From the NCBI GenBank assembly GCA_009786775.1, contig WQRL01000053.1, positions 1 to 8,881 of the forward strand: a DNA stretch of 8,881 nt, in the 5' to 3' direction. Below are positions 1-6,900 of the stretch, in pieces; positions within the stretch are counted from its first letter, which is position 1, and the number at the start of each line of letters is the position of its first letter. Below the pieces are notes generated by a model. The model made no database searches and had not been told where the DNA came from. It saw only the letters and a list, made by a program, of their open reading frames with translations. Both the position numbers and the translations under genes were made by a program. The stretch is from Oscillospiraceae bacterium. Lineage in GTDB: Bacteria > Bacillota > Clostridia > Oscillospirales > Oscillospiraceae.

Positions 1-1
1 C

Positions 2-1411
2 GGCCAATGTGTGAAGGTCTGCCCCGTCGGAGCCTTGACAATCAAGACAAACATAACGGAAGTCTGGGATGCCATATATGACGGTGACAAGGTGGTTGTA
101 GCTCAAATCGCCCCTGCTGTGCGGGTGGCAATAGGTGAGAGCTTCGGAGAGCCGCCCGGCATAAACAACATGGGCAAGATAGCCTCAGCCCTCAGGCTCA
201 TGGGCTTTGACAGGGTGTACGATACATCCTTTGCCGCCGACTTCACTGTCGTTGAGGAGGGCAATGAATTTTTCTCCCGCTTCGAAAAAGGTGAGAATTT
301 GCCCTTGTTTACTTCATGCTGCCCCGCCTGGGTCAAGTTTGCGGAAGAGTACTATCCGAGCCTCATCGGCAACCTATCCACCGCCAAAAGTCCCATGTCC
401 ATGTTCGGCGCTCTGGGCAAGGAGCAAATAGCCAAAGAACTCGGCATATCCAAGGATAAGATAATTGTTGTAATGATCGGCCCGTGTACTGCCAAGAAGT
501 TTGAGGCGGAGCGGCCTGAATTAAACGTGGACGGAATCCGCGACACAGACCATGTACTCACCACAGATGAGCTGGCGCGCATGATCCGCGAGCATGGCAT
601 AGAGTTTTCAAAACTTGGCATAAGCTCGCTGGACATGCCCCTGAGCTTTGCCACAGGCGGCGCGGTTATCTTCGGTTCCACAGGCGGTGTATGTGAGGCT
701 GTGCTGCGCTACGCCGCCGCAAAACTTGAGCCGGGCCGCCCGTCCGCACGGGAGTTTAAGCAGTTTCGCAGCTTAGACGGCATCAAGACAGGCGAGATTG
801 CCCTTGCGGACAAGGTTCTCAGGCTGGCTGTAGTCAGCGGCCTTGGCAATGCTAGGAAACTTATTAATAAAATACAAACTGGCGAGGATCAGTACGATTT
901 AGTTGAGGTTATGGCTTGCCCGGGCGGCTGCGTAAACGGCGCAGGGCAGCCCAGCTGCCACGATACGCAGTGCAGCTCAGGCAGGGCACAGGGGCTTTTC
1001 GACAATGACAGAAACCTACAGTTCCACGCCTCGAACGAAAACCCCTTCCTAAACAAAATTTATGTGGACGATCTCGACGACCATAAGACACATGAGCTTC
1101 TACACACGAAGTTTGATAACAGGCAGCTAATTAAACAAGACGACTTCGTCCTGAGTGCCCCCACCGAAGAAACCCGGCTGAGCCTCATAATTTGCTTTGG
1201 CCGCAGTTGTTTTTCACGCGGAGCCCAGACTCTGTACGGTCAGCTCATGAAGCATTTGCGCGAAAACGGGCTTGAGGCCTGCACCGATTTTAAGGCCAGA
1301 TTCTGCACAACCAAGTGCGGCAAAGGCCCGGTACTTATTGTAAACGGCAGCGCAATTGAGCACTGCACTTTTGAAAAAGCGGTGCTGGCAATAAGCCAGG
1401 TCACAAAATAG
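2..1411 (+). CDS. hydA: [FeFe]-hydrogenase catalytic subunit HydA, 5'-truncated, with C-terminal 2Fe-2S domain
   Basis: Catalytic subunit that reversibly reduces protons to H2 at the H-cluster in the cytoplasm. The frame is open from base 2 and reads GQCVKVCPVGAL, the second half of a 4Fe-4S ferredoxin motif, so the start and upstream cluster domains lie off the window. Counting from the GTG codon at 11 (an internal Val, not the start), H-cluster motif L1 is TSCCPAW at 101-107, L2 is GPCTAKK at 157-163 and L3 is EVMACPGGC at 299-307. Ligands are C104, C159, C303 and C307. E83, E86, C103 and S123 match the Clostridium pasteurianum CpI proton relay by spacing. The small-subunit-like tail ends near HELLHTKF (361-368). 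A thioredoxin-like 2Fe-2S domain follows, with C395-x4-C400 and C432-x3-C436. This layout resembles HydA of bifurcating HydABC complexes (inference; partner genes are not visible). Oddities are Gly157 where CpI has Met353, and GAGQP instead of GGGQP. Confidence 0.95.
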   Translation, partial: GQCVKVCPVGALTIKTNITEVWDAIYDGDKVVVAQIAPAVRVAIGESFGEPPGINNMGKIASALRLMGFDRVYDTSFAADFTVVEEGNEFFSRFEKGENLPLFTSCCPAWVKFAEEYYPSLIGNLSTAKSPMSMFGALGKEQIAKELGISKDKIIVVMIGPCTAKKFEAERPELNVDGIRDTDHVLTTDELARMIREHGIEFSKLGISSLDMPLSFATGGAVIFGSTGGVCEAVLRYAAAKLEPGRPSAREFKQFRSLDGIKTGEIALADKVLRLAVVSGLGNARKLINKIQTGEDQYDLVEVMACPGGCVNGAGQPSCHDTQCSSGRAQGLFDNDRNLQFHASNENPFLNKIYVDDLDDHKTHELLHTKFDNRQLIKQDDFVLSAPTEETRLSLIICFGRSCFSRGAQTLYGQLMKHLRENGLEACTDFKARFCTTKCGKGPVLIVNGSAIEHCTFEKAVLAISQVTK

Positions 1412-1434
1412 TTTGGAAAACTAAAAAACTTTCC

Positions 1435-1464
1435 AGGGGCGGTGATTGCATCGCCCCTTTTGTT
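1435..1464 (+). terminator. Rho-independent terminator after hydA
   Basis: AGGGGCG (1435-1441) pairs perfectly with CGCCCCT (1452-1458). GTG (1442-1444) extends the stem against CAT (1449-1451) through one G-U pair, leaving a 4-base loop at 1445-1448. The stem is about 10 bp, GC-rich, and followed by TTTTGTT. It begins 24 bases after the hydA stop, so it should separate hydA transcription from ptb-buk. Confidence 0.85.
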
Positions 1465-1488
1465 GTGGTAAAATTTCTCTCATACAAT
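1460..1488 (+). promoter_or_regulatory. Candidate promoter for ptb-buk
   Basis: TTGTTG (1460-1465) and TACAAT (1483-1488) are separated by 17 bases, which would start transcription near 1495. A competing candidate is TTGCAT (1446-1451), 17 bases, then TGG-TAAAAT (1466-1474) with an extended -10; its -35 lies inside the terminator hairpin. Both -35 boxes match the consensus only partly, so the choice between them is open. A promoter is expected here because a strong terminator lies directly upstream. Confidence 0.45.
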
Positions 1489-1493
1489 ATGGC

Positions 1494-1529
1494 GCATGCC
1501 GGAACACAAGGGCTATGCCCCCGGTATGC
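1494..1529 (+). promoter_or_regulatory. Stem-loop in the ptb leader next to the ribosome binding site
   Basis: GCATGCCGG (1494-1502) pairs with CCGGTATGC (1521-1529) over 9 positions with one G-U pair. Inside it GGGC (1510-1513) pairs with GCCC (1517-1520) around the triloop TAT, leaving a 7-base bulge at 1503-1509. The structure ends three bases before the ribosome binding site at 1533. It has no T-run, so it is not a terminator. A role in mRNA stability or in access to the ribosome site is inference only. Confidence 0.45.
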
Positions 1530-1532
1530 CGT

Positions 1533-1538
1533 AAGGGG
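1533..1538 (+). promoter_or_regulatory. Ribosome binding site of ptb
   Basis: AAGGGG lies 9 bases before the ATG at 1548. It fixes that ATG as the start, although the reading frame stays open upstream to 1446. No comparable site precedes any earlier start codon in the frame. Confidence 0.75.
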
Positions 1539-1547
1539 AATTACCAA

Positions 1548-2453
1548 ATGAAAATCACCTGCTTTGACGATTTAGCCACCCGCGCAAAAAAAGCTAAACA
1601 TAAAACAGCCGTGGCCGTAGCGGAGGCTCAGGATAGTTCAACCATTGAATCGGTAATATCTGCCGCCGCGGAAGGCATTATACGCCCTATCCTCATCGGC
1701 GATGACCAGAAAATCCGCCAACTCGTGGAAAAGGCCGGGGCATTCCCAATGGACTTTGAAATAATTTCCTCAGACGGGGTTTCGGATTCTCTAGACACCG
1801 CTGCCCAGCTTATCCACAGCGGACAGGCAAATGCCCTCATGAAGGGCGCCATGGATACCGCTATATTCATGAAAACGGTTCTGCACAAACGCAATCACTT
1901 ACTCGCCGGCGGACGTTTGTCCCTAGCAGGTTTTTTCCAGCTACCCAGCTACCACAAGCTCTTTGCCATCAGTGACATGGGCATAAATATAACCCCTGAT
2001 TTTGACACAAAACGGGCTATTGTAGATAACGCAATTTCTATGCTGCACTCTCTCGGCCTTAGTTGCCCCAAGGTGGCAATTCTGTCTTCCACTGAAAAGC
2101 TGAGTGCTAAGCAGCTTGACACTGTGGATGCGGATGCCTTAAAGAAATTGGGCGACTCAGATAATATAAGAAACTGCATAATAGAAGGCCCCATATCTTT
2201 CGATCTCGCCACAAGCGCAAAAGCGGCCAAGGCCAAAGGTTTTCAAAGCCCAGTGGCCGGAGATGCGGATTTGCTTATAGTACCTGACGTGGTATCGGGA
2301 AATATCCTCGCCAAGTGCCTTACAGGCATGGCCGGAGCACAGACCGCCGGGACTGTGCTGGGCGCGAAAGTCCCCATCATCCTAACCTCCAGAAGCGCCG
2401 AGCCTTCTGACAAATTTTATTCAATAGCCTTGGCTGCATGCCTCGGCAATTAG
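1548..2453 (+). CDS. ptb: Phosphate butyryltransferase (Ptb)
   Basis: Cytoplasmic enzyme that converts butyryl-CoA and phosphate to butyryl phosphate and CoA, the first step of the Ptb-Buk route to butyrate and ATP. The 301-residue product matches the usual Ptb length (about 300) and is one PTA_PTB domain. Family features are the N-terminal stretch with PILIGDD, the ALMKGAMDT segment, VPDVVSGNILAK (245-256), GAKVPIILTSR ending at R282, and the closing SIALA helix. The ATG at 1548 is chosen for its AAGGGG site; the longer frame from 1446 would add 34 residues that look unlike the family. It is followed after 10 bases by buk, which supports butyryl rather than acetyl specificity, since sequence alone separates Ptb from short Pta-like proteins poorly. 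No key residue appears to be missing. Confidence 0.93.
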   Translation: MKITCFDDLATRAKKAKHKTAVAVAEAQDSSTIESVISAAAEGIIRPILIGDDQKIRQLVEKAGAFPMDFEIISSDGVSDSLDTAAQLIHSGQANALMKGAMDTAIFMKTVLHKRNHLLAGGRLSLAGFFQLPSYHKLFAISDMGINITPDFDTKRAIVDNAISMLHSLGLSCPKVAILSSTEKLSAKQLDTVDADALKKLGDSDNIRNCIIEGPISFDLATSAKAAKAKGFQSPVAGDADLLIVPDVVSGNILAKCLTGMAGAQTAGTVLGAKVPIILTSRSAEPSDKFYSIALAACLGN

Positions 2454-2456
2454 GAG
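2451..2456 (+). promoter_or_regulatory. Ribosome binding site of buk, overlapping the ptb stop
   Basis: TAGGAG contains the ptb stop codon TAG and the Shine-Dalgarno core AGGAG, 7 bases before the ATG at 2464. The overlap suggests translational coupling of the two genes. It favours ATG 2464 over the in-frame TTG at 2458, which is too close to the site. Confidence 0.8.
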
Positions 2457-2463
2457 ATTGTAC

Positions 2464-3567
2464 ATGGACAAGAAAATCAGGATTCTCGCTATTAACCCGG
2501 GCTCAACCACAACAAAAATCGGGCTCTTTGACGATTTAGATTTGCTGTTTGAAACGTCGATAGCCCATAGCGCTACGGATCTTAAAAAGTTTCCCACTGT
2601 CCAATCGCAGCTAAATTTTAGAATCGGAACGGTTGAAAAAACTATGTCGGAACACGGCTACGCCATGGCTGACGTCGATGTTTATTCAGCGCGGGGCGGC
2701 GGCCTCGCCTCCGTGGAGGGCGGCGTCTATGAGGTCACTGAACTTCTGGTGCAACACGCCTCATCAGGCATCAGCGGCACTGACCACCCGGCTCAGTTGG
2801 GCTCTCAAATTGCAAGAAATTTCGGCATCACATACGGCAAGCCCGCCTATATCGTAAACCCTCCCGATACGGATGAATTTGTTGATGTAGCCCGCATTAC
2901 AGGCCTAAAGGGCATTTACCGCGAGAGCCATCTTCACGCACTCAACCAGAAAGAAACCGCGCTGCGTTTTTGTCAGGAGCACGGTCTCAACTATGAAGAT
3001 GTAAATTTAATCATATGCCACACAGGCGGCGGGATATCCATAACCGCCCACCGTGAAGGCCGCATGATTGATTCTAACGATATCCTTATGGGCTCCGGCC
3101 CCATGTCTCCAAACAGGGCTGGAGATATGCCATACCTTAAAATAATTGAGCTTGCCTATAGCGGCAAGTATTCACAGGAGGAGCTATCTAGCAAGTTAAA
3201 CGAAAGCGGCGGGCTAATGGATCATTTCGGCACCTCTGATTTTGAAGAAATTTGCGCTCTTACATTAAAAGGTGACAGCATCGCCCGCACCGTGCTAGAC
3301 GGCATGGTTTACCAAAATGCCAAATATGTAGGAGCCATGGCCGTGGCTCTCAGGGGCAAGGTAGATACTATAATACTCACCGGCGGCATAGCCAAAAATG
3401 AAACCTTCGTCCGCAAGCTCACAAGTTATATCAGTTGGATTTCGAAGATAGTAGTAATGCCCGGCGAACATGAACTTGAAGCCCTCGCAGCCGGAGCCCT
3501 CCGGGTCTTGCGCGGGGAATTAACAGCGAAAAAGTACAGTGGCATTCCTGTCTGGAGCGGATTTTAG
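2464..3567 (+). CDS. buk: Butyrate kinase (Buk)
   Basis: Cytoplasmic kinase of the acetate/butyrate kinase (ASKHA) family. It transfers phosphate from butyryl phosphate to ADP, yielding butyrate and ATP. The product has 367 residues, slightly longer than the usual 355 or so. The N-terminal phosphate loop is INPGSTTTK (10-18), with N11 as the conserved substrate Asn. CHTGGGIS (185-192) carries the His that corresponds to acetate kinase H180. NRAGDMP follows, with R218 in the place of the catalytic Arg of acetate kinase. Near the C-terminus are ILTGGIAKN, the adenosine-binding segment, and GEHELEALAAGAL. HTGGG, rather than the HLGNG of acetate kinase, supports butyrate kinase, as does the coupled ptb upstream. 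The gene ends the operon; a hairpin terminator lies 53 bases after its stop. Confidence 0.95.
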   Translation: MDKKIRILAINPGSTTTKIGLFDDLDLLFETSIAHSATDLKKFPTVQSQLNFRIGTVEKTMSEHGYAMADVDVYSARGGGLASVEGGVYEVTELLVQHASSGISGTDHPAQLGSQIARNFGITYGKPAYIVNPPDTDEFVDVARITGLKGIYRESHLHALNQKETALRFCQEHGLNYEDVNLIICHTGGGISITAHREGRMIDSNDILMGSGPMSPNRAGDMPYLKIIELAYSGKYSQEELSSKLNESGGLMDHFGTSDFEEICALTLKGDSIARTVLDGMVYQNAKYVGAMAVALRGKVDTIILTGGIAKNETFVRKLTSYISWISKIVVMPGEHELEALAAGALRVLRGELTAKKYSGIPVWSGF

Positions 3568-3620
3568 AAATAGGCTTAAACGCGCGCAGGGCATCAGCTT
3601 AATTTGACAAATTTCACCTT

Positions 3621-3647
3621 AATTCGGACGTTTATCGTCCGAATTTT
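3621..3647 (+). terminator. Terminator after buk
   Basis: AATTCGGACG (3621-3630) and CGTCCGAATT (3636-3645) form a perfect 10-bp stem around the loop TTTAT. Together with the end of the stem it gives TTTT, then G. The T-run is short, so efficiency may be moderate. On the minus strand no T-run follows, so a bidirectional role is less likely. Confidence 0.7.
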
Positions 3648-3739
3648 GCATATTTCAAATACTCTTTAAGCTCATCAGCAAGATTTTCAATAATTCTCAA
3701 AAATATTTTACAAAAAACTCTGATTTTCATCATTTGCCA

Positions 3740-3768
3740 TTGACTTTTGCTCTTTTTCGTTACATAAT
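3740..3768 (+). promoter_or_regulatory. Promoter of the surface-protein gene
   Basis: TTGACT (3740-3745) and CATAAT (3763-3768) are 17 bases apart, each matching five of six bases of the housekeeping-sigma consensus. Transcription would start near 3775, giving a 5' leader of about 50 bases. The gene therefore seems to be transcribed separately from ptb-buk. Confidence 0.65.
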
Positions 3769-3811
3769 GTTCATACTATATACACTAAAAGTTCAAAATT
3801 CAGCGCATTAT

Positions 3812-3820
3812 GGGGAGGGG
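3812..3820 (+). promoter_or_regulatory. Ribosome binding site of the surface-protein gene, inside a possible weak hairpin
   Basis: GGGGAGGGG lies 6 bases before the ATG at 3827, a strong purine-rich site. CATTAT (3806-3811) can pair with ATAATG (3824-3829), which contains the start codon, placing the ribosome site in the 12-base loop. The 6-bp stem is AT-rich and weak. Confidence 0.8.
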
Positions 3821-3826
3821 ACTATA

Positions 3827-3976
3827 ATGAAAAAGGTTATGGCTAAAATCAGAAAGCCTGTATCACTGGTGCTTGTTGTTGCGCTTATCATTTCCATGTC
3901 CGCATTTGTATTTGGTTTTACAAATAATAACCGGGCGGCTTTGGTGGGGCACTACGGCTTTGTCAGCGCGTCTGCA
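3827..3976 (+). other. Signal peptide region
   Basis: The N-terminus has six Lys/Arg residues in the first ten (K2, K3, K7, R9, K10 are visible basic residues within that stretch) followed by a hydrophobic core at about 12-31. Possible cleavage points are after SMSA (A26) or after VSASA (A50). The second fits the start of the charged mature region, and the long spacer is common in signal peptides of large Gram-positive wall proteins. The exact cleavage site cannot be decided by eye. Confidence 0.8.
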
Positions 3977-6900
3977 ACAGCAATAATGGATGAAGAAATC
4001 ATAATCCAAATTCCGGAAGAAACCCAAGATTCCGGCGGTTATGAAGAAGAATACATTCCTAAATCCGCCTATACAGAAGAGTATGAAGCATATGCCTCCG
4101 GGGATGCTTATGACTCAGAAGATTACTACGCTTCTAGCCTAGAAGCGTATGAAGCATATGCCTCTGAGGATACTTACAGCTCAGAAGATTACTACGCTCC
4201 GAGCTTTGAAGAGTATGAGGCAGACGCCTTCGAGGACGCTTACGGCTCAGAAGATTACTACGCTCCGAGCTCAGATGAGTATGAGGCAGATGCCTTCGAG
4301 GATGCTTACGGCTCAGAAGATTACTATGCTCCGAGCCTTGAAGAGTATGAGCCAGACGCCTTCGAGGATGCTTATGATGATGCCGGTGAGACCCATGACC
4401 CGGAATATTGCGATGTTTACGGCTGTGAGTACTGCATAGTTTCAGACGGACAGATAGCCACGGCAGCCGCCACAGTTAACGGAATCACCCAAGACGGAGC
4501 TGGTACTTCCGAAGAATCAGATGCCCCTGCTCAATCAGCCGCTTCGACAGCAGCCACCCCTAACGGAGTTGTGCAGGGCGGCGAATCTGGGCAGCCTGCA
4601 CCACCGGCAGACACTTTCGCCACAAATTTCTCTGACCTTAGAAACTTCGTTTCAAATGTCACAGTTTTAGATTTGAATGGAGTCCCGCTTGAGCCGGTGC
4701 CGCCCGAGGACATCAGCAACCCCTTTGATCAGACGTACCGCTTTGTAATTGAGTTTAGCGAATATCTCAGCGAGTACTACACTTTGCAGTTTGAGCAAAA
4801 TGAGCTTACAGGCAGGCTTTATTACATGCTGCCCTCTGGCCTTGAAATGCCCGCACCAGTTGCACAAACCCCCATCAGGGCGGAGCCTGTTGAAGAGGAT
4901 GAGCTGGGCCTCATAATCGGCTGGTACACAATCAGCGCCGACGGCCTTGTTGAGGTTTGGTTTGAGAGCATAACTATTGAAGGCTCTGAGATTCCCTATG
5001 AAATGAGCTTTATCGAGTTTTATACAGACATTGTTCTTGAAATAACAATAGATGCTATTCTTCTCGAAGAAAGCGGTGGGATAATCGACTTCGGCAATTA
5101 TTGGGTTTTGGAAGTACCGCCTGTCTATTATGACTTTGGCATAATGTCCACACTTGAAGGCATCACTCCGTTTGCGTCTGCCAACGACTGGGATCTTAGT
5201 AACTTTGTCACAAGCGTAAATATCTTTGACATGACCGACATAGAAGATCCCCTCGGCACTCCTGACAACCCTAACCCAATCGGCCCTGGTGACTCCACTT
5301 TCCTAGGCACCACATATAGGTTTGACATAACATTTAGGGAGGATTCTTCCAGGCAGTTTGATGTTGATGTACTGGGCAACATGACTTTTAGGCTTCCGCA
5401 GACTATTGAAGTCAAGGCCGCCATAAGCAACCTTGACATACGCTATGGGCTTGATAACAGAGGTGCCATAATAGGCCGCTATTCCGTTACGCCCGGCGGC
5501 GGTGAGAGCAATTTACCCGCTATGGTAATTGTAACATGGTACGAAGTTGACAATAACGGCAACCCGACACCCGGAACTCTATGGATTAACAACTATACCA
5601 ACTGCCAGTTTGTACTGTCTATCTTTGCTCACTTATTGCCCGGCAGCGGCGGCGGCAATCTTGACTTCGGCGACGGTGGCATAACAATCGAAGAACCTGT
5701 ACAGCCTGAACCCAGGCTTGATATAGTAAAGAAATCCGCCTTTAATCCTGAAACTATGACCATTGACTACACAGTGTTTATACAAGCTCTAAGGGCACCG
5801 GTTTTGCTATACTCCTGGTCTGATCAGCTATTTGTTCAAATAGAGAGTCAAAGGCCGTGGCCATTCCCCCTTGGCATACCGGTAAACAATCCTAATGTAA
5901 GGCCAGGTATCGACAACGGCTTTTTCTCCGATTTTAGTTACTGGCTCTACTTAGGCGGCGACCTCAACCCGCCTGAGCAGATAATGGAGCCAAGCGATGA
6001 GGATGAGTTTGGTCTGTTCTGGGGAGGCACTCCGGCCACAGGCTCAGAGGTTACTTACTTTGATTGGTTTTTTGAGCCTATAATTTTAGACCCCGAAACG
6101 GCTGACTATATAAGAATTGAATTCACACTGGATGTTAACGCAATGCTGGAAGCCAATAACTTCTTTGGCATGGATCATTTCCAATACGACATGATAATAG
6201 TAAACTATGCAGCAGTAATAGGTATGCCCCCGAATGCAGATTGGGACACTGAGTGGCTAGGCGCTGCAACCACAGTTGCAGACCCAATCCACAAAGAATT
6301 CGTCTTCACCAAAGACGGCACTTTCATAGGCACTCCGGGCCCGGACGGCTATCCTTTTATCAACTGGAATGTCCAAGTCGGCGACGGGGAGAGCATTCCC
6401 CTCAACGGAGGCTGGGTTGTCGAGTCGCTGCAAGACGGGCTCCAGTTGCCGCCCAACACCGACATAACTTTCAAGTTTTACGGAATCGGAAGCGGCAATA
6501 GCCAAACCCCGCCCCCAACACCCATGTTTACCCTCACTGCCGCGGATTTGTTTATAACAAACCCAAGCCCGGCTCCCGGCAATGGCAGCACTTTCTTTGA
6601 GCTCCTTAGCGGTCAGCAGTTTAGGTTGACGATACCGCCCAACACCTTCATAGTTCCCGGCACTTCAGAGCCTCTAGGTGATGTGTACCGTTTGGACATC
6701 TCGTTTAGTACAAATGTCACCACTGGCCTTCCAAATCCGGGCATGCCTCCGCTTAATCTTAGAAATGAAGTCGATTGGTTCTGGCCGGACGGCACAGGCC
6801 AGCCCGGCCCCGGTGCCACCGTGCCTATAAGACCGCCCACCGCAGGCCTTATTGAGAAGACTTCCGGCGGCATCTGCGGCCCTGATGCAGAGGGTAATTA

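Larger units (their letters stand above)
1412..1547 (+). other. Intergenic region between hydA and ptb
   Basis: This 136-base gap holds a small hairpin (TGGAAA/TTTCCA, 1414-1419 with 1430-1435), the hydA terminator, promoter candidates, a leader hairpin and the ptb ribosome binding site, each described separately. No gene was recognised. Two very short frames overlap the leader hairpin: ATG 1496 to TAA 1532-1534 (12 codons), and ATG 1489 to TGA 1549-1551 (20 codons), whose stop overlaps the ptb start as ATGA. Neither has a ribosome binding site, so they are not called as genes. Confidence 0.7.
3568..3826 (+). other. AT-rich intergenic region between buk and the surface-protein gene
   Basis: This 259-base region holds the buk terminator, then an AT-rich stretch, a promoter candidate and the ribosome binding site of the next gene. 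Its composition contrasts with the neighbouring genes. The only frame that reads like protein is a 33-codon one on the minus strand (3632-3733), which lacks a ribosome binding site and is treated under findings. No tRNA, riboswitch or mobile-element end was recognised. Confidence 0.7.

Noticed and set aside
11..13. GTG as the start of the hydrogenase
   Set aside because: The frame continues upstream to base 2 with GQC, part of the ferredoxin cysteine motif, so this codon is an internal Val of a truncated gene.
1414..1435. TGGAAA/TTTCCA hairpin as a separate terminator
   Set aside because: The stem is only 6 bp, AT-rich, and followed by AGGGG instead of T residues; the stronger hairpin just after it explains termination.
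1446..1547. 34-residue N-terminal extension of Ptb from a TTG codon
   Set aside because: It would start inside the terminator hairpin and run through the leader hairpin. The ATG at 1548 has a good ribosome site and gives the normal family length.
1548..2453. Phosphate acetyltransferase (Pta) instead of Ptb
   Set aside because: The length is about 300 residues rather than about 330 and the gene is coupled to a butyrate-type kinase; Pta is possible by fold but less likely.
3604..3632. TTGACA at 3604-3609 as a promoter -35 box
   Set aside because: No -10-like hexamer occurs 16-18 bases downstream; that position is occupied by the terminator stem.
4076..4375. CRISPR-like array
   Set aside because: The units are contiguous 66-bp coding repeats without unique spacers and keep the reading frame.
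4149..4439. 96-codon open frame on the + strand across the 66-bp repeats
   Set aside because: It is the shifted reading of the repeat DNA, stays open only because the repeat keeps its phase, and lies inside the well-supported large frame. No ribosome site precedes it.
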